From: Anaerolineaceae bacterium UBA700
GTDB taxonomy: Bacteria; Chloroflexota; Anaerolineae; Anaerolineales; Anaerolineaceae
Direction of reading: 5' to 3'
Length of the DNA stretch: 22,381 nt
Assembly (NCBI GenBank): GCA_002298885.1
Contig: DBMK01000350.1
Coordinates: forward strand, 1-22,381
The notes beneath the pieces are model-generated. The model made no database searches, was not told where the DNA came from, and saw only the letters and a program-made list of their open reading frames with translations. Made by a program: the position numbers and the translations under genes. This document shows positions 1 through 5,588 of the stretch, piece by piece. Position 1 is the first letter of the stretch. Each line of letters opens with the position of its first letter.

Positions 1-44
1 CGTATGAACCGGCGAAAATCCCCACTCACATCCCTAAGAAATAC

Positions 45-1448
45 CTATTTAAGCGTCATCGGCAAGTAATACACATTTGGCGGCTGGTTGTTCATTGGCT
101 CGTACTTCTGCAACATATCGTTAAATTCCTGCTCTGTCAGCACCTGGTTCGACCCCGGCTGGATCGTCTGCGGCAACAGTGGGATCGTCCCGGTTGCCCG
201 GAAGACCATCAGCACGTAGGCGAACATCGCCTCCTGGGCCGTGAAGGCGCAGTGCCCGTAGCGCGGAATCGGGATGCTGAAGAACTTGAGCCCGTTCCCC
301 GAGAGCCACACTTTGAGCATGTACAGCGGCTCGTGCCAATAGGGCACAATCGGGTCGCCCGTGGTATGCAGCGTCACCAGCGGTGCCTTGATCCTGCCGC
401 TGGTCTGGTAATGCGCCTGGATTTCGGCCAGGGCCGCCGGGTCGGCGGTGAACCGGTCGTGTCCTTGCGCCGCCACCCATTGGTTCAATCCCCAATCGCT
501 CGCCGTGCCGATCCAGCGTCCCTTGTTGCCGTACGGGTTGCCGGCGTTTGTGAACAGGTCGACCGCTGGATTATTAATCAATTCTCCCCGTGCCTGGTCT
601 GTGGCTCGCACGTTGTAATCCAGGATTCCCAATATCGTCGCCGGGACGGTCGTTGCCGGGTCGGCCGGGTCGATCGGAGCTTTGCCCGACTTGATCAACT
701 TCTGGGCAGTGTTGAAATCCGTCGTCACCGCTGCCCCAACACCTTGCAGCAAGGGTCCGGCAAACTCAGGATGCCCCGGGTCCAGCGCTCCCCAGGCCGC
801 CATCGTCACCGGAAGGATATTGATCGGCGTCAAAGGTAAGGCAATTTCAGGCTGCCGGAAGTAATAATCGTAAGCAACTCTAAAATCGCCCCAATAGTTC
901 ACCTGGGCCTTGAAATCCCCCACCGGTCCGCAGGTGCTGACTCCACCGGAATACAGCATGCCGGGATTCTGCTCGATGGCCAACGCCGTCACCAGGCCGC
1001 CTTCCGAAGCGCCGACGACGTAAACATGCTGGATCGTCATCCCCGGAGTAGCTTTGATCAACAGCGCCAGTTGCTTCACTGCCTCAACGCCCTCGGTGAC
1101 CGCCAGTCCGTTGTGGCTGTAGCTGGTCACCGCAAACGCGGCGTGAAGCTGCCCCATGATAATTTGCGGCAGGCTGACGCCCCCGATTGCCAGTTGCTCC
1201 CACGGAATGGCCCCGTCGGGCGTGCGCGGGTCCACATACCCATGGGCGAAGATCACCAGGTCGCCGGTGTAGGGCTGGCTCGGGGCCCAGGCGCAGAAGT
1301 TAGAGCCGTCCGGCGTGCTGCCGTAGACGCCTCCATTCGTCGCGCAAATCTCCGCGTCGGTAGGCGGGTCCGCTGCGATGGCAGATAGAGGTGGAATCCC
1401 CATCAGCAGCAGCGCCAAAATGAGGAAAATGCGGGTCGCTCGTTTCAT
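45..1448 (-). CDS. Secreted alpha/beta hydrolase, substrate unknown
   Basis: Predicted exported serine hydrolase of 467 residues. The N-terminus has basic residues, a hydrophobic stretch rich in Leu and Ile, and a likely signal-peptidase site near ALA-AD (about residues 24-27). A nucleophile elbow GASEGG places the serine at about residue 148. Candidate triad partners are the Asp in TTGDPIVPYW (about 365) and the His in RYGHCAF (about 399), in the usual order Ser-Asp-His. The segment FAHGYVDP near residue 69 probably forms the oxyanion-hole strand. I chose the ATG at 1448 because AGGAGA lies 6 nt upstream; a TTG three bases earlier is possible but too close to that site. The gene has its own long AT-rich leader and is not part of the cell wall operon. 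Family membership as an alpha/beta hydrolase is secure; an esterase or peptidase role cannot be decided from the sequence. Confidence 0.85.
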   Translation of the reverse strand: MKRATRIFLILALLLMGIPPLSAIAADPPTDAEICATNGGVYGSTPDGSNFCAWAPSQPYTGDLVIFAHGYVDPRTPDGAIPWEQLAIGGVSLPQIIMGQLHAAFAVTSYSHNGLAVTEGVEAVKQLALLIKATPGMTIQHVYVVGASEGGLVTALAIEQNPGMLYSGGVSTCGPVGDFKAQVNYWGDFRVAYDYYFRQPEIALPLTPINILPVTMAAWGALDPGHPEFAGPLLQGVGAAVTTDFNTAQKLIKSGKAPIDPADPATTVPATILGILDYNVRATDQARGELINNPAVDLFTNAGNPYGNKGRWIGTASDWGLNQWVAAQGHDRFTADPAALAEIQAHYQTSGRIKAPLVTLHTTGDPIVPYWHEPLYMLKVWLSGNGLKFFSIPIPRYGHCAFTAQEAMFAYVLMVFRATGTIPLLPQTIQPGSNQVLTEQEFNDMLQKYEPMNNQPPNVYYLPMTLK

Positions 1449-1528
1449 CAAATTTCTCCTTTCGCGATCTTCATCGCTTCTATATGAAACTGCGATGCAA
1501 AGTTATCCATCCAATTTTCAAAAATCAA
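1448..1528 (-). other. Possible 26-codon leader ORF before the hydrolase
   Basis: A short reading frame starts at a TTG (1528-1526), or at an internal ATG (MDNFASQF...), and ends in a TGA that shares one base with the hydrolase ATG (TGATG). That arrangement permits termination-reinitiation. It follows a very strong Shine-Dalgarno sequence, but the gap to the TTG is 15 nt, which is long. It may be only untranslated leader. Confidence 0.2.
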
Positions 1529-1539
1529 TAATTGAAAAT

Positions 1540-1553
1540 ATCACCTCCTTTCT
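1540..1553 (-). promoter_or_regulatory. Full-length Shine-Dalgarno sequence in hydrolase leader
   Basis: Read on the - strand this is AGAAAGGAGGTGAT, complementary over all 14 bases to the usual 3' end of bacterial 16S rRNA (ATCACCTCCTTTCT). It sits about 90 nt upstream of the hydrolase start, which has its own AGGAGA. No normal start codon lies at the usual 5-10 nt spacing. Confidence 0.5.
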
Positions 1554-1635
1554 GCGCAATATCGATAACCATCAAAAATGACCATTCCTCAATTCCCCTT
1601 TGGATGAACGCAAATTGGCTCGTGGTCTAAACAAC

Positions 1636-1663
1636 AGTTTAGCACGGAATAAAATCAATTCAA
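1636..1663 (-). promoter_or_regulatory. Weak candidate promoter for the hydrolase
   Basis: On the - strand TTGAAT (1663-1658) and TAAACT (1641-1636) are separated by 16 nt in an AT-rich stretch upstream of the hydrolase. The -10 match is only partial, and the implied 5' leader is about 180 nt. This is motif matching only. Confidence 0.25.
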
Positions 1664-1730
1664 TATCTTCAATCAAATTTGTACCAATTCAATCCCCCAT
1701 GAATAAAAAAAACCTTTTCAACGAATGCGT

Positions 1731-1754
1731 AAGGCGGCCCTCCCAGGCCGCCTT
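1731..1754. repeat. 9-bp perfect hairpin with 6-nt loop
   Basis: AAGGCGGCC (1731-1739) and GGCCGCCTT (1746-1754) are exact reverse complements. On the - strand a run of eight T (1712-1705) follows, but 18 nt away, so it is not a canonical intrinsic terminator. It may still be the end of the desulfurase transcript or part of the repeat cluster. Confidence 0.55.
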
Positions 1755-1795
1755 CAGAGCGTTCGCCTGCCATTTATCGAACTTCCGATAGTTCC

Positions 1796-1839
1796 GCTCC
1801 AAGGGGGTCTTCGCGAATCACCCTGCAAGGGGCGACCCC
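1796..1839. repeat. Direct repeat copy 1 (44 bp)
   Basis: The 44-bp unit begins GCTCCAAGGGGGTCTTCGCG and ends AAGGGGCGACCCC. It matches the copy at 1906-1949 with two visible mismatches. Internal GGGGTC/GACCCC complementarity lets each copy fold on itself. Confidence 0.85.
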
Positions 1840-1905
1840 CGGTTTGAGCCAGAACCGTCGCGGGGAGACGGCGGTCACAGAGCGCCTTTGAGCGGGCCCA
1901 TGTTT

Positions 1906-1949
1906 GCTCCAAGGGGGTCTTCGCGAAGCACCCTGTAAGGGGCGACCCC
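1906..1949. repeat. Direct repeat copy 2 (44 bp)
   Basis: This is the second copy of the unit at 1796, offset by exactly 110 bp. Its end GCGACCCCA (1942-1950) is also an inverted match to TGGGGTCGC at 2000-2008, so the cluster contains both direct and inverted elements. Confidence 0.85.
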
Positions 1950-2031
1950 AACCTCGGCGACAGGTGCCTTCCTCTAAACTTCTCACTTGACATTTTCGCT
2001 GGGGTCGCAGGACCCTTTGGGTTCTTAATAG

Positions 2032-2059
2032 CTCCGGCCTGCAAGGACGCAGGCCGGAG
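2032..2059. repeat. 11-bp perfect hairpin with 6-nt loop
   Basis: CTCCGGCCTGC (2032-2042) and GCAGGCCGGAG (2049-2059) are exact reverse complements. The hairpin lies about 65 nt beyond the desulfurase stop, a sensible place for transcript termination or 3'-end protection. The - strand sequence after it (CTATTAAG) has no U-tract, so a classic rho-independent terminator is not shown. Confidence 0.6.
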
Positions 2060-2125
2060 AAAGAAGAAAAAGGGCGATGCACTCTTTAAGGAATATTCCT
2101 ACGAGTTGTTACAAAGAATCACGTC

Positions 2126-3514
2126 CTACACAGAATAATATTCCCGATAATTAACCTTCCACCCCTCAGGCTCGAACGCCCCAGAAGCCACATCCTGCAC
2201 ATACTTTCCCGCATATTTCCCACTCACAATGCGCTCCAAGGCTTCGGCCAGTGTCTCAACCTCCTCCAGCGTATTGTATAGCCCAAACGAAATCCGCAGC
2301 ATCCCTGGCACGCTTCGCCGGTCGCAGGAAAGGATTTGCCGGCGCACATCCCGGGCCTGTTCCTCGTCCACCCCCATCAAATGCAGAATGTACGGGTGGG
2401 CGCAGAAACACCCGTTGCGCACGCCGATTCCAAATTCGTAGCCCAACACAGCCGCCGCCAGGTAATGCGATATACCCTCCAGGTTAAGCGGGATGACCCC
2501 CAATCGATGCGCTGCATTTTCTGGGTTGGCATCACCGTATAGATTGATTCCCTTGATTTTAGCCAGCCGCCGCAGTGCGTAATCCGTCAGCTCCGCTTCG
2601 TGAGCCGCTACCGCCTCCATCCCAATCTGCTCCAGGCTGCAAACCGCCGCACTCAGCGCCACAGCTCCCACCGTGTTCGGGCTGCCGGCCTCGTCGCGCT
2701 CTGGCGGCTCGCTCCACACCACTTCATCCAGGGTAACAATTTCGACCTCACCGCCGCCCCGGTAATCCGGTTCGCCGTCGGCAAAGACATCCTTGCGCCC
2801 AATCATCGCCCCTGTGCCGAACGGCGCGTACATTTTGTGCGCCGAGATCGAAACATAATCCAGATGCGCCGGGTTATCCAATGATAGCATTTGAATAGCC
2901 CGGTGCGGTGCAAGCTGCGCGCAGTCCACCGCGATCTGTGCTCCGGCAGCGTGCGCCTTCTCCGCCAGGCGGTGGATCGGGTTGAGCAGGCCGGTCACGT
3001 TGCTGGCTCCGGTGATGGCCACCAACGCCACTCTGCCGGCGTACTTTGCCAGAGCTGCGTCGAAGTCGGCCTCGTCCAGGCTGCCGTCCGCTTTGACCCG
3101 CACATGTACCACCTGCGCCGTCTTCCGCCAGGGCAGATCGTTCGAATGGTGTTCCATGCTGCTCACCAGGACCACGTTCTTGTGCGAATCGAATTGAAAG
3201 CGGTGTGCCAGCTTGTTGATCGCTTCGGTCGTGTTTTTACCGAAGATGCAGGTGTGCTCGCTTTCATTCGCCCCCAAAAAGCGCAGCACGTCCTGCCGCG
3301 CCTGGTCGTAGGCGTACGTCGAGACCTGGCTCTTGAATCCGGTACCGCGATGGACGCTGCTGTAATACGCCAGAAACCTGTCAACGGTCTGTTTTACTGC
3401 GCTCATCGCAGGCGTGGAAGCCGCATTATCCAGGTTGATGTAAGCACCTGTGCTGCCGTCCAACAACGGCACCTTCTGATCGACGCCGACGAACAGGTCA
3501 CGAAATTGGTTCAT
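2126..3514 (-). CDS. PLP-dependent cysteine desulfurase (class V aminotransferase fold)
   Basis: Probable cysteine desulfurase or selenocysteine lyase-like enzyme of 462 residues, which would remove sulfur from L-cysteine to give alanine and a protein persulfide. Visible features: an N-terminal INLDNAAST segment typical of SufS/Csd proteins; the PLP Schiff-base lysine in SISAHKMYAP (about K227); the His and Asp of MEHHSND and AVDCAQLAPH expected around the cofactor; AGSPNTVGAVAL, which resembles the substrate-side loop; and a cysteine in RNGCFCAHPY (about C371) at the place of the catalytic Cys of SufS (family form RxGxxCA). The start is supported by AGGATAAAG just upstream. It diverges from mraZ, and no SufU, SufE, iscU or tRNA-thiolation gene is nearby, so its sulfur acceptor is unknown. 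The family call is firm; the exact subtype is not. Confidence 0.88.
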   Translation of the reverse strand: MNQFRDLFVGVDQKVPLLDGSTGAYINLDNAASTPAMSAVKQTVDRFLAYYSSVHRGTGFKSQVSTYAYDQARQDVLRFLGANESEHTCIFGKNTTEAINKLAHRFQFDSHKNVVLVSSMEHHSNDLPWRKTAQVVHVRVKADGSLDEADFDAALAKYAGRVALVAITGASNVTGLLNPIHRLAEKAHAAGAQIAVDCAQLAPHRAIQMLSLDNPAHLDYVSISAHKMYAPFGTGAMIGRKDVFADGEPDYRGGGEVEIVTLDEVVWSEPPERDEAGSPNTVGAVALSAAVCSLEQIGMEAVAAHEAELTDYALRRLAKIKGINLYGDANPENAAHRLGVIPLNLEGISHYLAAAVLGYEFGIGVRNGCFCAHPYILHLMGVDEEQARDVRRQILSCDRRSVPGMLRISFGLYNTLEEVETLAEALERIVSGKYAGKYVQDVASGAFEPEGWKVNYREYYSV

Positions 3515-3564
3515 TCTTTATCCTAATTCCTAACAAAATAGTAAGATATTGGGGGGGAAAATGC

Positions 3565-3593
3565 TTGCATATTGAGTTTAATTCGTATATACT
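3565..3593 (+). promoter_or_regulatory. Predicted main promoter of the dcw cluster
   Basis: TTGCAT (3565-3570) and TATACT (3588-3593) are separated by 17 nt, close to sigma-70 consensus in sequence and spacing. Transcription would start near 3600, immediately before the MraZ-type boxes. The surrounding AT-richness fits a promoter and argues against mraZ extending upstream through it. Confidence 0.65.
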
Positions 3594-3600
3594 ATAAAAA

Positions 3601-3630
3601 AGTGGTGATAAGTGGGAGAAAGTGGGACGC
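3601..3630 (+). promoter_or_regulatory. Putative MraZ operator: three 10-bp repeats
   Basis: AGTGGTGATA, AGTGGGAGAA and AGTGGGACGC follow one another with an exact 10-bp period. In E. coli, MraZ is known to bind three TGGGN repeats spaced by 5 nt between the mra promoter and mraZ. Here boxes 2 and 3 are TGGGA and box 1 is TGGTG. Their position at about +1 to +30 suits repression by the MraZ encoded just downstream. Confidence 0.75.
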
Positions 3631-3649
3631 CGGAATACTTTTCCGGCGT
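3627..3649 (+). promoter_or_regulatory. Hairpin in the mraZ 5' leader
   Basis: ACGCCGGAA (3627-3635) and TTCCGGCGT (3641-3649) form a perfect 9-bp stem with a 5-nt loop. It overlaps the third MraZ-type box and lies 27 nt before the mraZ start. No U-tract follows, so it is not a plain terminator; it may stabilise the leader or mark the operator. Confidence 0.5.
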
Positions 3650-3676
3650 TCGCCATATCTAAGAGAGGTAGAACAA

Positions 3677-4114
3677 GTGTTCCTTGGCGAGTACTCACAT
3701 ACAATCGACGAAAAAGGTAGGATGATCATTCCTGCCAACTTTCGTGAGCAACTCCAGGACGGGGCCATTATCACCATTGGTTTCGACCAGAACTTAATTG
3801 TATGGCCGATTGCAATTTATGAACAGGTCCGCACCCGCATCAGCAACATGAGCGTAACCGAGCTCAACACCCGCTTGCTGCGCCGCATGTTTTTCTCGAA
3901 AGCGTTCCGGGTGGAGTTCGACAAGGCCGGCCGCATCCTGCTCCCCCAGCCATTGCGCGAGGCTGCCCACCTCGGCGAGAACGCAGTCATCACGGGCGTC
4001 GACAGCACCCTGGAAATCTGGGCGCCCGAACTTTGGGCTGAGCAGGAACAGCTCATCCAGGACGGTAAGACGAATGCGGAAAGATTCGCTGAACTTGACC
4101 TGCCGCTCCAATAG
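3677..4114 (+). CDS. mraZ: Transcriptional regulator MraZ
   Basis: DNA-binding regulator of the dcw cluster, normally acting as a ring-shaped multimer on repeats before its own gene. The 145-residue product has the two SpoVT/AbrB-like halves of the family, each with a DxKGR..(I/L)P core: DEKGRMIIP at about residues 11-19 and DKAGRILLP at about 82-90. I start it at the GTG at 3677, giving MFLGEYSHTIDEKGR, because this matches the usual MraZ N-terminus, has AGAGAGGT 7-14 nt upstream, and the longer frame from 3572 would run through the promoter and operator. It is followed two bases later by rsmH. Target boxes are visible at 3601-3630, so autoregulation is likely. Confidence 0.93.
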   Translation: MFLGEYSHTIDEKGRMIIPANFREQLQDGAIITIGFDQNLIVWPIAIYEQVRTRISNMSVTELNTRLLRRMFFSKAFRVEFDKAGRILLPQPLREAAHLGENAVITGVDSTLEIWAPELWAEQEQLIQDGKTNAERFAELDLPLQ

Positions 4115-4116
4115 CC

Positions 4117-5067
4117 ATGGCCGAAATCCCTGGCGACGACCGGTCACCGCACCGCTCAGTTCTTTACCACGAAATCATAAATGGGTTGAATCCGCGCAGC
4201 CCGGGGCGCTACGTCGATGCGACGGTTGGCGCCGGGGGACATGCCTGGGGGATCCTCGAGGCTTCGAGCCCTGATGGAGAATTATTAGGTCTCGATCTCG
4301 ACCCTCAGGCGCTGGCACTGGCAAGCCAGCGCCTGGCTGTTTATGCAACTCGGGTCACCCTCGTCCAGGCCTCTTACACCACCCTCGACCTCCAGCTCCG
4401 CCAAAAAAGCTGGGACTTCGTCCAGGGCATCCTCCTGGACCTGGGGATCTCATCGATGCAGTTGGATACAGCCGGGCGCGGCTTCTCCTTCCAGGCCGAC
4501 GGACTTTTGGACATGCGCTTTGGCCCCGACCAGCCGACCACCGCCGCCGACCTGGTCAACCGCCTGCCGGAAGAGGAGCTGGCTGACCTGATCTGGCGTT
4601 ATGGCGAGGATCGCCAATCCCGCCGCATCGCCCGGGCCATCGTCCAGGCCCGCCCGTTGCACACCACACTGGAGCTGGCCGAAGTCATCCGCAAGGCCGT
4701 CGGCTCGCACCGAGAGCGCACTCATCCGGCCACCCGCACCTTCCAGGCGCTGCGCATCGCCGTCAACCGCGAGCTGGAGGCCATCGAAGAAGTTCTACCC
4801 AAGGCCGTTCAGGCCCTGGCGCCCGGTGGAAGACTGGCGGTGATCGCCTTCCACTCTCTGGAGGACCGTATCGTCAAGCAGTTTTTCCGCCGCGAAAGCA
4901 AAGACTGCATCTGCCCTCCGGAACAGCTCGTCTGCACCTGCGGACACCACGCCACGCTGCGTGAGGTCAACCGCCATCCGCTTACGGCCGGTGAGGCCGA
5001 GATTGATCAGAATCCCCGGGCGCGCAGCGCCCGCTTGAGAATAGCCGAACGAATTGAACTGGCATGA
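4117..5067 (+). CDS. rsmH: 16S rRNA (cytosine(1402)-N4)-methyltransferase RsmH
   Basis: S-adenosylmethionine-dependent methyltransferase (formerly MraW) that modifies N4 of C1402 in the 16S rRNA decoding centre. The 316-residue length is normal. Visible motifs: HRSVLYHEIINGL at the N-terminus, the SAM-binding loop DATVGAGGHA (about 34-43), DLGISSMQLD with GFSF and LDMRF, RTHPATRTFQALRIAVNREL, and the C-terminal signature FHSLEDRIVKQFFR (about 245-258). A Cys-rich patch, CICPPEQLVCTCGHH, sits where many homologues also carry Cys pairs. It begins two bases after mraZ without a strong ribosome site, so translation is probably coupled. mraZ-rsmH at the head of a dcw cluster is the standard arrangement. 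Confidence 0.96.
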   Translation: MAEIPGDDRSPHRSVLYHEIINGLNPRSPGRYVDATVGAGGHAWGILEASSPDGELLGLDLDPQALALASQRLAVYATRVTLVQASYTTLDLQLRQKSWDFVQGILLDLGISSMQLDTAGRGFSFQADGLLDMRFGPDQPTTAADLVNRLPEEELADLIWRYGEDRQSRRIARAIVQARPLHTTLELAEVIRKAVGSHRERTHPATRTFQALRIAVNRELEAIEEVLPKAVQALAPGGRLAVIAFHSLEDRIVKQFFRRESKDCICPPEQLVCTCGHHATLREVNRHPLTAGEAEIDQNPRARSARLRIAERIELA

Positions 5068-5114
5068 GTATTGCAAGAACCAGAGCGAACATATCTTACA
5101 AGTAAAGGATCGCT

Positions 5115-5588
5115 ATGACTACGAAATTGGTCCAGGCATACCGGCAAACCCCATGGCGCGTTCAGCTTCAGAGACTGGGCTATGTCGCCCTGGGGATCAT
5201 CATGATCTTACTGGTTGCCGGAATTTATCTGAATATATCCGCTCAGGCCGCCACTGCCGGCCTCGAATATCAGAAGCTGGAATGGGCGCGCGCGGACCTG
5301 CAGCGCAACATCTCCGATCTGGATGCCACGCTTGGCAAGATTATGTCGGAACAGAGCATGATGGACCGGGCTCAAAAAATGGGATTTAAGACGCTCACAA
5401 TGGACAAGGCCGTTTACGTCGTCGTTCCCGGGTTTGCCGGGCGCCAGAACGTTACCTTTGCTCCCGCGCCGACGTCGGATGACCTGACCGACCCGATTAT
5501 GAAGCCCAGCTACACCCAGTCGCTGTGGGAATGGCTCTTTCAAGGCGTCCTGACCTGGACGAATGGCTCTGGAGGATCGAATCAATGA
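5115..5588 (+). CDS. ftsL: FtsL-like / DivIC-type septum protein
   Basis: Small bitopic membrane protein of 157 residues. A short cytoplasmic N-terminus (about 1-20) is followed by one hydrophobic segment (about 21-42) and an outside region with a heptad-like stretch (about 48-85), then DRAQKMGFKTL, which resembles the A..(M/L)G(F/M) turn common to FtsL and DivIC proteins. Such proteins bridge FtsQ to FtsW-FtsI and help activate septal synthesis. The outer tail extends about 60 residues past the coiled coil and ends in a Trp-containing segment, longer than the minimal family form. AAAGGATC precedes the ATG, and the stop overlaps the ftsI start as ATGA. Sequence similarity in this family is always weak, so the call rests on topology and position. 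Confidence 0.75.
   Translation: MTTKLVQAYRQTPWRVQLQRLGYVALGIIMILLVAGIYLNISAQAATAGLEYQKLEWARADLQRNISDLDATLGKIMSEQSMMDRAQKMGFKTLTMDKAVYVVVPGFAGRQNVTFAPAPTSDDLTDPIMKPSYTQSLWEWLFQGVLTWTNGSGGSNQ

Larger units (their letters stand above)
1449..2125. other. 677-base intergenic region with repeats and hairpins
   Basis: The part nearest the hydrolase (about 1449-1720) is strikingly AT-rich for this window and looks like a leader or promoter region. The part from 1731 to about 2060 is GC-rich and repetitive. Short ORFs here (for example 1600-1791 + and 1774-2082 -) lack convincing start sites, and the second is built on the direct repeats, so I do not call them genes. I see no RNA gene. Confidence 0.7.

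Noticed and set aside
252..839. 195-codon open frame on the + strand
   Set aside because: It is antisense to the hydrolase, with a composition typical of a shadow frame.
1540..1553. Remnant of the 16S rRNA 3' end on the + strand
   Set aside because: The 14 bases match the 16S end, but the sequence before them does not resemble helix 45 or the conserved 16S 3' region. A strong ribosome-binding sequence on the - strand explains it better.
1600..1791. 63-codon frame on the + strand
   Set aside because: It begins at a TTG without a ribosome site, in AT-rich non-coding-looking sequence, and runs through a hairpin.
1774..2082. 102-codon and overlapping 96-codon frames in the repeat region
   Set aside because: The translations contain the same R-P-L-Q-G repeat because they read the 44-bp DNA repeats. 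No ribosome site or family pattern supports a gene.
2891..3526. 211-codon open frame on the + strand
   Set aside because: It is antisense to the cysteine desulfurase, whose PLP lysine and catalytic Cys are clear. It has no domain pattern.
3572..3676. N-terminal extension of mraZ by 35 codons
   Set aside because: The extension covers the -10 box, the operator boxes and the leader hairpin, and the family N-terminus begins at 3677.
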